This document shows positions 9,590 through 17,455 of a DNA stretch of 64,000 nucleotides, one piece after another (the first letter of the stretch is position 1; each line of letters starts with the position of its first letter). The stretch lies in assembly GCF_019039105.1 (NCBI RefSeq), contig NZ_JAHPIV010000006.1, forward strand, positions 62,001 through 126,000. The letters run 5' to 3'. A program made the translations under genes and the position numbers. The DNA comes from Desertibacillus haloalkaliphilus (lineage in GTDB: Bacteria; Bacillota; Bacilli; Bacillales; KJ1-10-99). Under the pieces are notes generated by a model, which saw only the letters and a program-made list of their open reading frames with translations, had not been told where the DNA came from and made no database searches.

Positions 9590-9944
9590 CCTATAGACTT
9601 CCTTCCATCGTTAAGTTAATATTTTAGTAGATTAGGACTTGCTTGGAACCTTTATCATAGTTATTCCAACCAACTACTAGACTACTAAAATGGTTATCTA
9701 CTTCTGATAGCCACCTCGTAATATCTATTCAATCAACAACATTCAATCACGAAGTTCTTTCATTTTAACACTAATCTCAACCGTGTTTCTTCCTATTAAA
9801 CTACCATTCAATCAAACCTTAAAAACTATCAAAAACACTTCAAACCCTTATGTCCCAAGGCTTTCAGCATGTTATCTAATTACGATAGTCAGTTCCTCTT
9901 CACCATTCAATCATTATGTGCAGAAATTGTAAAGTTGAATAAGG
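9590..9944. repeat. Intergenic stretch with scattered ATTCAATCA nonamers
   Basis: A 355-base non-coding stretch between the pseudopilin gene and the polysaccharide operon. ATTCAATCA occurs at 9727, 9741, 9806 and 9905, all in the same orientation. No gene was seen. It should contain the promoter for the operon starting at 9589, but no clear -35/-10 pair could be picked out. Confidence 0.5.
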
Positions 9945-9970
9945 AAAAACCGTACCATTCTCTGATACGG
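9945..9970 (-). terminator. Terminator after the pseudopilin gene
   Basis: On the minus strand CCGTA...TACGG forms a short stem followed by TTTTT, 25 bases after the pseudopilin stop codon. Confidence 0.6.
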
Positions 9971-9994
9971 CTTCGATCACCAATGTTCAACTTT

Positions 9995-10411
9995 TTATAA
10001 ATAAGGTTCACCATCACCCTTATTATCCTCAGGGTCACCAGTGATACCCTCAGACTGCTCACTACACATGACCTTACCATCAACATAAATAACTTCACAA
10101 TCCTCATCACAAACAGGCTCACTATACTCTTCTAGGAACTGGGTGAAAATTTCATCGGAATGCTTAATGTTCTCCATAAGCAAATGTGATTCATATCCTC
10201 GTTCTAATTGCAAAAGGTTAACCTCACAAACTCGTTCTTTACTGTTTTCAACTACCGCAGCAACAGATGGAACAGCGATACCTGCTATAACCCCAATAAT
10301 CGTCACAACAGCCAACATCTCAATTAACGTAAAACCTCTTTCCTCTTTGACACGCGATGACCTCTGAATTTTGTTCAACCAACCTGAGATAAGCTTGCTT
10401 ACCTTTACCAT
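9995..10411 (-). CDS. Orphan type IV pilin-like (prepilin) protein
   Basis: A 138-residue protein with a class III (prepilin) signal. A positively charged 25-residue leader ends in EERG, the predicted cleavage site lies before FTLIEMLAVVTIIG, and the conserved Glu is at mature position 5. A hydrophobic helix follows. The C-terminal part is acidic with two cysteine pairs (CEVNL, and CDEDCEVIYVDGKVMC), likely disulfide-bonded, and ends in a low-complexity GDPEDNKGDGEP tail. RBS AGGTGAT lies before ATG 10411. It would need a PilD/ComC-type peptidase encoded elsewhere. No pilus assembly genes are nearby. It may be a surface pseudopilin tied to the exopolysaccharide, but no function can be assigned. 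Confidence 0.8.
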   Translation of the reverse strand: MVKVSKLISGWLNKIQRSSRVKEERGFTLIEMLAVVTIIGVIAGIAVPSVAAVVENSKERVCEVNLLQLERGYESHLLMENIKHSDEIFTQFLEEYSEPVCDEDCEVIYVDGKVMCSEQSEGITGDPEDNKGDGEPYL

Positions 10412-10477
10412 GTTCTATCACCTAATTTCTATTATTTAGAACATAGTATAGACAAGAAACTATTAATTTATTCAGGG

Positions 10478-10556
10478 AATTAGTTGGTTAGTGATTAGTA
10501 GGTAGTTGGTTAGTTTTTATGTTTCCCTAACCCCTAACCGACTAAAACGACTGTCC
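10478..10556. repeat. TTAG-type inverted repeat (copy 1)
   Basis: Left part carries GTTGGTTAGT and TAGTTGGTTAG, right part CTAACCCCTAACCGACTAA, so the two halves can pair into a long imperfect hairpin. It lies directly after the galU stop codon and may act as its transcription end. The same motif recurs at least six times in this window. Confidence 0.7.
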
Positions 10557-10557
10557 A

Positions 10558-11439
10558 CTACTTCACCTTCTCCTTCTCCATAACTCCTTCAAGATACTCT
10601 AGTAATTCCGCTCGTATTTCATCATTCTTCAACGCATACTCGATCGTCGTTTTTACAAACCCAAATTTTTCACCAACGTCGTACCTCACGCCTTCAAAGT
10701 CATAGGCAAAGACGCGTTGGACTTCGTTTAGCTTTTGGATTGCATCAGTGAGCTGAATTTCGCCACCTGCTCCGATCTCTTGTTTATCTAAATAATTAAA
10801 GATCTCCGGAGTTAAGAGGTAACGCCCCATAATCGCTAAGTTAGACGGCGCTGTTCCTGGCTTCGGTTTTTCGACGAACTTGTTGACACTATATCTACGA
10901 CCAACGTTACTTACCGGATCGACAATTCCATAACGATGTGTATCATGATCAGCTACCGTTTGTACACCGATCACAGAAGCACCCGTTTCTTCATATTGTT
11001 CAATCAACTGCTTTAAACAAGGTTTGTCTGCCTCAACGATGTCATCACCTAATAAAACGGCAAAGGGTTCATCGCCGATAAATTTACGCGCGCACCAGAC
11101 AGCATGTCCAAGGCCTTGTGGTTCTTTTTGACGAATATAATGGATATCGACCATTTTAGATGAATATTGTACTTTTTCTAGTAGATCTGTCTTTCCTTTT
11201 TCAAACAAGTTTTGCTCTAGTTCAAATGCATGATCAAAATGATCTTCAATCGAACGTTTCCCTTTTCCGGTAACGATAATAATATCCTCAATCCCTGACT
11301 TTACAGCCTCTTCAACGATATATTGAATCGTCGGCTTATCAACAATCGGTAACATTTCCTTCGGCATCGCTTTAGTCGCTGGCAAGAATCTCGTCCCAAG
11401 CCCTGCTGCCGGGATGATCGCTTTTCTGATTTTTTTCAT
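10558..11439 (-). CDS. galU: UTP-glucose-1-phosphate uridylyltransferase
   Basis: A 293-residue GalU/GtaB protein that makes UDP-glucose from UTP and glucose-1-phosphate, a precursor for exopolysaccharide, teichoic acid glucosylation and glycolipids. The N-terminus [18 protein letters not shown] and [11 protein letters not shown] form the nucleotide-binding signature, with VLLGDDIV and FVEKPKPG further on. The ATG at 11439 was chosen because GGAGG lies 7 bases upstream and the family signature begins at once; the frame remains open to 11571 without a ribosome site. It lies in the same direction as the rest of the cluster. UDP-glucose specificity follows from high similarity of these motifs to GtaB. 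Confidence 0.95.
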   Translation of the reverse strand: MKKIRKAIIPAAGLGTRFLPATKAMPKEMLPIVDKPTIQYIVEEAVKSGIEDIIIVTGKGKRSIEDHFDHAFELEQNLFEKGKTDLLEKVQYSSKMVDIHYIRQKEPQGLGHAVWCARKFIGDEPFAVLLGDDIVEADKPCLKQLIEQYEETGASVIGVQTVADHDTHRYGIVDPVSNVGRRYSVNKFVEKPKPGTAPSNLAIMGRYLLTPEIFNYLDKQEIGAGGEIQLTDAIQKLNEVQRVFAYDFEGVRYDVGEKFGFVKTTIEYALKNDEIRAELLEYLEGVMEKEKVK

Positions 11440-11539
11440 AAAAAAACCTCCGTTTACTTCGAGTTGGAAAGTTGGAAAGCTGAATGTTAGAAAAGGTTCT
11501 TGTATAGCCATAATCTCAGTTGTTGAATGATTGGTCACC

Positions 11540-11855
11540 CTATCTACTTTCCAATGACACCAACAATCCATTTAGCATACTGCCTACTTCTTTCGCTCGA
11601 CTTATTAATTCTTGATACTCTGCCATCTATATATTTCAAATCTCGCGCTAACAATAGCTGATATTTCACTTCTTCTAACGAACCTCGGGCCTTACCTTCT
11701 ACGATATTACTTGGCACAGATACAGCTGCTCTCCTCAACTGTGAAGTTAGACCAAATTGTTCATCACGAGGAAAACTACTTGTAATGTCGTACACCTTTA
11801 ACACTAAAATATGTGCCTTTTTCCAGACGATTAGCTTGTTGGTGTTTCGATCCAT
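11540..11855 (-). pseudogene. Four-helix-bundle (S23/IVS-encoded) protein, decayed
   Basis: The first half matches the four helix bundle family found in 23S rRNA intervening sequences and scattered in genomes: VWKKAHILVLKVYD, QLRRAAVSVPSNIVEG. Two lesions are visible. First, GKARGSLEEVKYQLLLARD joins two parts that family members keep about 16 residues apart, which fits a deletion between two ARGS-coding sites. Second, after KYID the reading frame shifts by one base. The family-like ending (EYQELISRAKEVG, then [13 protein letters not shown]) is encoded in the next frame and ends at 11540. It keeps a good RBS (GGAGGTG before ATG 11855). The product, if made, would be a 103-residue truncated form. 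The frameshift call depends on sequence accuracy. Confidence 0.75.
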
Positions 11856-12000
11856 TGGAGCACCTCCAATTTTAGGTGGAAGAGGTAGTAGAGTTAGAAG
11901 TGTTGGATGTTGGAATGTAGAGTAATTTTAGCTAGACCTTCGATGATTTATTTGTTCGATTAAAGAGTTTCTTCAGAGTCTAATTCCAACCCTTCCACCC

Positions 12001-12093
12001 CAATGTTTCAGTTTACTGAAACAAGTTCCAATTCTTCCACTTTCCAACCCAATGCTTCAGTTCACTGAAACGAGTTCCAACTTTCTCACCCCA
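12001..12093. repeat. Two tandem copies of a ~49-bp unit
   Basis: CAATGTTTCAGTTTACTGAA recurs as CAATGCTTCAGTTCACTGAA 49 bases later, each followed by ACRAGTTCCAA. Each unit contains the dyad TTCAGT-N2-ACTGAA. It lies downstream of the dehydratase gene and overlaps its last codons slightly. Confidence 0.6.
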
Positions 12094-13897
12094 CCACTTC
12101 CAATTCCTTTTTCCTAAAGTTCGCGATATCTAGTAGCTCTTCTCGGAGTTGCTCTTTACTCATCGTTTCAAATCCGTTAACAAGATCGTAGGCGACGTTG
12201 ATGTTCACTGGTGGTGTCTTTCCTACGTAAATTTTCGGGTAGACTTGTTCTTCATGAACTTCGTCTTTGCTCAGTAGCTCTTCATACATTTTTTCACCTG
12301 GGCGCATGCCTGTGAATGTGATTGGAATCTCGTTTTCGGTATAACCTGATAAGCGAATTAAGTTCTTCGCAAGATCAACGATTTTAACCGGTTCGCCCAT
12401 ATCGAGCACGAAGATCTCTCCACCTTTGGCAAGTGCACCAGCTTGGAGGACGAGGCGTGATGCTTCCGGGATCGTCATGAAGTAACGAATCATCTCAGGG
12501 TGCGTCACTGTCACCGGTCCACCAGCTTTAATTTGCTTTTTAAAGAGTGGAATCACACTCCCACGACTACCAAGGACATTACCAAATCTGACAGCGACAA
12601 AGCGAGTATCTGAGATAATATCCATATGCTGAACGACCATTTCTGCAAGGCGTTTCGTTGCACCCATTACACTCGTTGGATTCACCGCTTTATCCGTTGA
12701 GACCATTACAAACGTGTTGACGCCGGCTTCGCTTGCAGCTTCAGCAACATTTTTTGTCCCAATTACATTGTTCTTCACTGCCTCTTCTGGGTTACGTTCC
12801 ATGAGTGGCACATGTTTGTGAGCAGCAGCATGATAGACAACATCAGGCTTACGTGCACTCATAATCGTCATCATCTTCTCATGGTCTTGCACATCAGCAA
12901 TTTCTGTGACAACATCGAAATCTGGGTAAGATTTTTTCAGTTCAAGTTCAATTGAATAAATGCTGTTCTCACCATGACCTAATAGAATGAGAGTTTTTGG
13001 ATTGAACTTTGCAACTTGGCGGCAAATCTCTGAACCGATAGACCCGCCTGCACCCGTAACAAGGACCGTTTTGTTCGTTAGCTTTTGCTCAATTTTATCA
13101 ATATCAAGCTCAACCGGATCTCGTCCAAGTAAATCTTCAACTTCAACATCTTTAAATTCATTTACCGAAACTTTACCCGTCATGATATCTTCGAGCTTTG
13201 GAATGATTTGTGTTTTTGCGTTTGTTTTCGTACACTCTTTGAAAATATCATTGAGCTCATTTCTATTTAATGACGGAATCGCGATCACGATGTTTTCAAT
13301 ATCCTGGTCTTCAACAACCTTTGCAATTTGATCTGAGCCACCGAGAACCGGTAGTCCTAACACCTCAAGGTTTTGCTTTGTCGGGTCATCATCAATGAAC
13401 GCCACTGGGTAGAGCTCAGAATCTGGGTTATGCAACAATTGCCTCGCGACCATCGTTCCCCCTGCACCTGCACCAACAATGAGCGTATTCGTTTTATTTT
13501 TATTCGGCTTAATATACGTATCTCGGACCATTCGCCAAACAAAGCGCGAGCCCCCAATAAAGAGGATGTGCATCATCCATGTTACGACTAGCGTCCGTGC
13601 ATACACATCTTGGACGAGTATGAGCTGGACAATTGCTGTGACAGCAATCGAGAGCGTAACAGCTTTTAGAATCGCTGTTAACTCATTTATACTTGCATAC
13701 TGCCAGACTCGTTTATACAGCTTAAAAATTGAGGCAAAAATATGGTGACTTGCTAATAGTGTTATTGAACTAATCATTAATACAGTTGAAACAACCTCTG
13801 ATGTCGGCATGATCATGAAGTAAACAAAATAAATACATAAAAGCACAATTAATGAATCAATAAGGATTAAACCCATAAGTCGATTTTTATAGGCCAA
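12086..13897 (-). CDS. Membrane-bound UDP-GlcNAc 4,6-dehydratase, PglF/CapD type
   Basis: A 603-residue protein. Four or so membrane helices lie in residues 1-115, then a Rossmann domain (TLIVGAGAGG, about 138-250), then a C-terminal SDR dehydratase domain starting TGAGGSIGSEIC near residue 283. Its catalytic motif is MGATK, the Met-x3-Lys variant of YxxxK known in PglF, FlaA1 and CapD, preceded by VSTDKAVNPTSV. It converts UDP-GlcNAc to a 4-keto-6-deoxy sugar, the first step toward bacillosamine-like sugars. The start is TTG at 13897 with a strong AAGGGGAG site 7 bases before it. Some family members are C5 epimerases; the aminotransferase context favours the dehydratase role. Confidence 0.9.
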   Translation of the reverse strand: MAYKNRLMGLILIDSLIVLLCIYFVYFMIMPTSEVVSTVLMISSITLLASHHIFASIFKLYKRVWQYASINELTAILKAVTLSIAVTAIVQLILVQDVYARTLVVTWMMHILFIGGSRFVWRMVRDTYIKPNKNKTNTLIVGAGAGGTMVARQLLHNPDSELYPVAFIDDDPTKQNLEVLGLPVLGGSDQIAKVVEDQDIENIVIAIPSLNRNELNDIFKECTKTNAKTQIIPKLEDIMTGKVSVNEFKDVEVEDLLGRDPVELDIDKIEQKLTNKTVLVTGAGGSIGSEICRQVAKFNPKTLILLGHGENSIYSIELELKKSYPDFDVVTEIADVQDHEKMMTIMSARKPDVVYHAAAHKHVPLMERNPEEAVKNNVIGTKNVAEAASEAGVNTFVMVSTDKAVNPTSVMGATKRLAEMVVQHMDIISDTRFVAVRFGNVLGSRGSVIPLFKKQIKAGGPVTVTHPEMIRYFMTIPEASRLVLQAGALAKGGEIFVLDMGEPVKIVDLAKNLIRLSGYTENEIPITFTGMRPGEKMYEELLSKDEVHEEQVYPKIYVGKTPPVNINVAYDLVNGFETMSKEQLREELLDIANFRKKELEVVG

Positions 13898-13915
13898 CGA
13901 TGAACTCCCCTTCCC

Positions 13916-14027
13916 CTTACTAGTGGTTAGTCGGTTAGTAGTTAGTTGGTTAGGGTGTGGGTAACTCAGTGAAGCAACTATCTGTTGCTCTTTTTGTTTT
14001 ACTAAATACTAACCGACTAACCAACTG
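13916..14027. repeat. TTAG-type inverted repeat (copy 2)
   Basis: Left arm TTAGTCGGTTAG and TTAGTTGGTTAG, right arm CTAACCGACTAACCAACTG, with a loop sharing the phrase AGGGTGTGGGTAACTCAGTG with the copy near 15,410. It lies upstream of the dehydratase gene. Confidence 0.7.
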
Positions 14028-14105
14028 CATACAAAAATAAATAGACCTCTAAGCCCAACATTCATACGTTTGGTAGAAATGCACGGCTTAAAATTCTATT
14101 AATGG

Positions 14106-14147
14106 TGAATTATGAATTGTGAATTATGAATTGTGAATTGTGAATTG
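14106..14147. repeat. Heptanucleotide tandem repeat TGAATTR x6
   Basis: Six perfect 7-base units alternating TGAATTA and TGAATTG. Two more units of the same kind occur near 15,089. A slippage-prone microsatellite in non-coding DNA; the rest of 14,028-14,240 shows only a weak AAGC...GCTT stem followed by T residues after the MNT-HEPN gene. Confidence 0.75.
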
Positions 14148-14240
14148 AAGATCTTTTTAATTCGACATTCAGCATAAAAAAATAAGCCACCTTTCCCCAA
14201 ATCCGAGAAACATAGCTTAACTTTCTAAATAAACTGATGA

Positions 14241-14987
14241 TCACAGTTCATCATCTTCAAATTGTTTTTTCATTTCTGTAATTAAATCACCAAACAACTT
14301 GGCATAGTCTTCTTTAATGTGTTCGAATATAGCTAGGGCTATCTCTTCATCATAGGTGTGAGACGTTCGATTACGATCTTCTAACATCGCAAGCCACTTA
14401 TCACCTTCTGTAATGATCCCTTCTTTAAACGCTTGTTTCATTGTTTTTCTTGGGCTCGGAACATCGGTAACACCATTGTATTCCAAATACGACTTCATCA
14501 ACTTCCATGACAACTCGTACGTAAACTCAAATCGTTGAATCGTCGCATCAATGACAATATCATCAGCACGTGGGTCACGTTGCAAGCTTTCTTGAAGCTT
14601 TTTAAATGCTTTTTCAAGATCAGATAACTTATCTTGAAGCTTATTCACATTACCCATCTCCTCTCCTTGCGAGTTAGACAAAAAGATCGTCTTGCCCTCT
14701 TTATCAATATAGCTTTTCAACTTCATATTGCTTACCTTGTCATAGTCAATAATATCAAACGTGTAGATAATATTTTCCCTAGAGAGGTCATCCTTCATTT
14801 GATACAACTGCTCATTGTTGTTCCTTCTAAACTTAATGGCTAAATCGATATCCGAGGTTTCCTTATAGTCTCCTCTAGCTCTAGAGCCAAATAGAATCAC
14901 TTCCTCAACCGATTCTTTGTACTCTTTAAACAGATTAATGATCTTATAAAACGTCGCTTTGCTAAGACCATACCTCGTTAGACTCAT
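14241..14987 (-). CDS. Fused MNT nucleotidyltransferase-HEPN (MntA-HepT-like) protein
   Basis: A 248-residue single-chain version of a toxin-antitoxin pair. Residues 1-108 are a minimal nucleotidyltransferase with the full catalytic pattern GSX10DXD (Gly34-Ser35, Asp46, Asp48) and a likely third acid Asp78. Residues 113-248 are a HEPN domain of the HI0074 substrate-binding type with RX4HXY (Arg205, His210, Tyr212). In MntA-HepT the MNT partner AMPylates the Tyr of that motif and silences the HEPN RNase. The two are normally separate genes. Here the junction falls where MNT proteins usually end, and GGAGAGGAG lies just before an in-frame ATG at 14657, so the HEPN part might also be made alone. 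RBS GGTGATGATGC precedes ATG 14987. Confidence 0.85.
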   Translation of the reverse strand: MSLTRYGLSKATFYKIINLFKEYKESVEEVILFGSRARGDYKETSDIDLAIKFRRNNNEQLYQMKDDLSRENIIYTFDIIDYDKVSNMKLKSYIDKEGKTIFLSNSQGEEMGNVNKLQDKLSDLEKAFKKLQESLQRDPRADDIVIDATIQRFEFTYELSWKLMKSYLEYNGVTDVPSPRKTMKQAFKEGIITEGDKWLAMLEDRNRTSHTYDEEIALAIFEHIKEDYAKLFGDLITEMKKQFEDDEL

Positions 14988-15118
14988 GCATCATCACCAC
15001 TTATAAGAACTTATCCATTATTTACTATGATCATACACTATAACTTGGTTGAATCACAATGAATGGCAAACTTTAAATTATGATTGATGAATTGTGAATT
15101 GTGAATGTTGAATAGATG

Positions 15119-15249
15119 GCAATGGCTCCGCACGCTATTCGCCTCTAGGAGAAAACCATTCCTAGAGGCTTAAGACCAATAGCGATAGCGGCTTTGCTCA
15201 TTGCTACGAGTCAATTCAAAAGGAAAAACCACCCTTTTCAATTGACTCT
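15119..15249 (-). repeat. Hairpin-and-tail element, copy C (long form)
   Basis: Read on the minus strand: hairpin AGTCAATT...AATTGACT (15247-15209), then nested stems GCAATG/CATTGC (15199-15204 with 15119-15124), CGCTAT/ATAGCG (15185-15190 with 15133-15138) and an inner hairpin GCCTCTAGGA/TCCTAGAGGC (15141-15169). The outer stem matches the copy at 19,957 exactly, while the second stem differs by compensating changes. Confidence 0.8.
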
Positions 15250-15250
15250 G

Positions 15251-15272
15251 AAAAAAAGGGCATCTAACCCTT
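15251..15272 (-). terminator. Terminator downstream of the phosphatase gene
   Basis: On the minus strand AAGGG-ttagatg-CCCTT is followed by a seven-T run. It would end transcripts coming from the phosphatase gene before the MNT-HEPN gene. Confidence 0.6.
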
Positions 15273-15383
15273 CCTCACGTCCTGCCAGTGACAACAAGTG
15301 TCTAAGGTCCTTCTATTAAAGGGCCCACAGCATGACCGAGTGCCTCCGTCGATAACGGCAAGGAGACATTGCCAGTAGAGTAT

Positions 15384-15648
15384 TTAGTTGGTTAGTTGGT
15401 AGTTGGTTAGGGTTTGAGTTACTCAATGAGGCACTTCTTTGTTAGTCTTTTGTTTTCCTAACTACTAATTACTAACCGACTGTCCAACTGTTTTTGACCT
15501 TGCTTTTCCTAACCACTAAATACTAACCAACTTTCCCAACTGCCTTTGATCTTGCTTTTCCTAACTACTAATTACTAACCGACTCACCGACTGCTTTTGA
15601 CCTTGCCTTTCCTAACCAATAACCAACTAACCAACTGTCCAACTTTCT
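15384..15648. repeat. TTAG-type repeat array (copy 3, with tandem right arms)
   Basis: A left arm TTAGTTGGTTAG block is followed by three further right-arm units of about 51-52 bases, each of the form TTTTCCTAACTACTAATTAC, CTAACCRACT, CCAACTG, then TTTGAYCTTGC. The array ends at the stop codon of the phosphatase gene. The stretch 15,273-15,383 holds nothing recognisable. Confidence 0.7.
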
Positions 15649-15649
15649 T

Positions 15650-16417
15650 TTAGAATATCCCCAAAAACTTCTTCCTCTTCACCCTCTCCGGTGGTTCCAT
15701 GTATGGGTGTTGGCCATCGAGGATAAATTCGGCGTTCTCTTTGAACATGTAGACGGCGTTTGTTCCAAATTTTTTCTCAATTTCGAGATAAGCGGCGTTC
15801 ATGTGGAAGGCGCGGCTTGTGACGTTATGAGCATCTGATGCAACAAAGTGTGTTAGGTTGGCTTCGATCAATTGTTCTGAGAACTTTTTAATCTTTTTCC
15901 CAAATAATCCCGCGATACTTGATGCGGTTACTTGGGTAAATGCTCCGTTTTTGACAAACTTGTACAACATATCAGGGTGTTCGATCAGTTCACTGTTACG
16001 CTCAGGGTGAACGATGATCGGGGTTAAGCCTTGAAGTTGCAAGTCAAATAGCATTTGACCGGTATAGCGTGGCACATGATTGGATGGCAATTCGATCAAG
16101 ACAAATTTACCACCGTCTCCTATTGTTAAGATCTCACCTTTGCTAAAGTCTTCTATTAATTCACCGTAAATGCGGTTTTCTTGACCTGGGATTACCTTAA
16201 GGTCAATGCCTTCTTCTAATAACCGTTCATTTAATTGTTCCGTTGCTTCAATGATTTCTTTTTTCGTATTTTCATATTGTCCATTTTTATGATGCGGGGT
16301 GGCAATGATTGTCGTAATTCCTTCCTCAACTGCAGCTCGAGCCATCTCGAGACTAGCGTCTATATCTTTCGCCCCATCATCAACGCCCGCTAAGATATGA
16401 CTATGAATATCGATCAT
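15650..16417 (-). CDS. CpsB/YwqE-type PHP-family tyrosine-protein phosphatase
   Basis: A 255-residue manganese-dependent PHP phosphatase. Metal ligands are visible in MIDIHSHILAGVDDGAKD at the N-terminus, ATPHHKNG around residue 40, VHPERN in the middle and SDAHN near residue 195. It removes phosphate from the tyrosine cluster of the partner BY-kinase, which resets polymer chain-length control. The kinase gene (16,766-17,455) lies just upstream on the same strand but is separated by a terminator, and this gene has its own candidate promoter, so the phosphatase is likely expressed separately. RBS AAAGGGGGAG before ATG 16417. Confidence 0.92.
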   Translation of the reverse strand: MIDIHSHILAGVDDGAKDIDASLEMARAAVEEGITTIIATPHHKNGQYENTKKEIIEATEQLNERLLEEGIDLKVIPGQENRIYGELIEDFSKGEILTIGDGGKFVLIELPSNHVPRYTGQMLFDLQLQGLTPIIVHPERNSELIEHPDMLYKFVKNGAFTQVTASSIAGLFGKKIKKFSEQLIEANLTHFVASDAHNVTSRAFHMNAAYLEIEKKFGTNAVYMFKENAEFILDGQHPYMEPPERVKRKKFLGIF

Positions 16418-16442
16418 TGCGAACTCCCCCTTTAGTATCGAA

Positions 16443-16471
16443 GACTAAAGTCACCTTTTAGGTCTTTAGTC
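16443..16471. promoter_or_regulatory. Stem-loop in the phosphatase leader
   Basis: GACTAAAG/CTTTAGTC (8 bp) encloses ACCT/AGGT, 25 bases upstream of the phosphatase start and downstream of its candidate promoter. It has no T run, so it is not a simple terminator; it may affect mRNA stability or bind a regulator. Confidence 0.5.
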
Positions 16472-16516
16472 CCTACCTATCATTTCCACTATTAGCCGAT
16501 GATTTTCTCAAGGCAT

Positions 16517-16526
16517 ATCATAACAT
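16517..16526 (-). promoter_or_regulatory. Candidate promoter of the phosphatase gene
   Basis: Extended -10 element TGTTATGAT on the minus strand (hexamer TATGAT at 16522-16517). No good -35 hexamer lies 17 bases upstream. It sits about 100 bases before the start codon, after the kinase terminator. Confidence 0.45.
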
Positions 16527-16644
16527 GTTTTTAATAAATTTTGGATATTCTTTTACAATTTTTTCACAATTCCTATGACTTTTTCTAGTGCTATTGACAT
16601 TCATTTGTCGCAGGTGTTTATCCTCAGAATTTCTGAAAAAATTG

Positions 16645-16682
16645 TAAAAAAATAAGAGTTGAAACAAATTTTCCAACTCTTA
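16645..16682 (-). terminator. Intrinsic terminator after the kinase gene
   Basis: TAAGAGTTG/CAACTCTTA, a perfect 9-bp stem on the minus strand, followed by seven T residues. It ends the Wzz-like/BY-kinase transcript. Confidence 0.88.
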
Positions 16683-16689
16683 TAATCAT

Positions 16690-16763
16690 ACAAACGAGGA
16701 CTACTAGTTAATAGATGGTTAGTCCTATCAACACCTAACCACTAACCAACTAACTAACTGAAC
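16690..16763. repeat. TTAG-type repeat (copy 4, short)
   Basis: GTTAATAGATGGTTAGTCC on the left and CTAACCACTAACCAACTAAC on the right, between the kinase stop codon and its terminator. Confidence 0.55.
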
Positions 16764-16765
16764 TA

Positions 16766-17455
16766 TTAACTACTTCCATAATAGTAATAATATTGACTCT
16801 GCTTTAATTCTTTCGCGTTTAAGACAGCACCGAGGATTTTTGCATTGGCATTGTCGAGTAGTTCTTTTGCCTTTTTTGCCCCATCTTGTTCTGTTTTTCC
16901 GCTACTAAGAACGAGGACGACACCGTCACAAAGGTTTGATAAAATTTGTGCATCTGTCACAGCAAGGACAGGTGGTGAATCAAATAAGACGATATCATAA
17001 TCAGCAAGTGCATCACTGATGAAGGACTCCATTGATTTTGCACTTAATAATTCAGCTGGGTTCGGTGGTACCGGACCACTTGTGAGTATATCGAGACCAA
17101 GCACATCAGATGGGCTAATGACCGCATCAAGGCGAGCTTGATGGGTAAGCACATTCGTTAGCCCTTGGTCATTCGATTTTCGAAACGTGTAATGCACGGT
17201 TGGTTTACGTAAATCACTATCAACGAGTAGGACTTTTTTGCCTTGCTGCGCCATGACGACGGCAAGGTTGGCGACTGTGGTTGACTTCCCCTCACCAGGT
17301 CCAGCTGATGTGACCATAATCGTGCGAATTTCACGATCCACAGATGCATATTGAATGTTTGTCCGAATCGTACGATATTGCTCAGCAATCGGGGATTTCG
17401 AATCATTGTAAGTGACTAGGCTGCGGTTTTGTTGTCTAGATTCCTTACGACCCAA
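16766..17455 (-). CDS. Bacterial tyrosine kinase (BY-kinase), CapB/YwqD/EpsB type
   Basis: A P-loop kinase of about 229 residues. In the numbering of the reading frame from 17464, it has Walker A SAGPGEGKSTT (53-63), Walker A' VLLVDSDLRKP (78-88) and Walker B DIVLFDSPP (157-165). A C-terminal cluster of five tyrosines (225-229) is the autophosphorylation site. It is activated by the cytoplasmic tail of the adjacent membrane co-polymerase, and their cycle controls chain length. The frame opens with GTG at 17464, but that GTG is part of the AGAGGTG ribosome site, so TTG at 17455 is the likely start. It overlaps the co-polymerase gene by about 11 bases, so translation is coupled. Substrates outside this pair are unknown. 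Confidence 0.93.
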   Translation of the reverse strand: MGRKESRQQNRSLVTYNDSKSPIAEQYRTIRTNIQYASVDREIRTIMVTSAGPGEGKSTTVANLAVVMAQQGKKVLLVDSDLRKPTVHYTFRKSNDQGLTNVLTHQARLDAVISPSDVLGLDILTSGPVPPNPAELLSAKSMESFISDALADYDIVLFDSPPVLAVTDAQILSNLCDGVVLVLSSGKTEQDGAKKAKELLDNANAKILGAVLNAKELKQSQYYYYYGSS

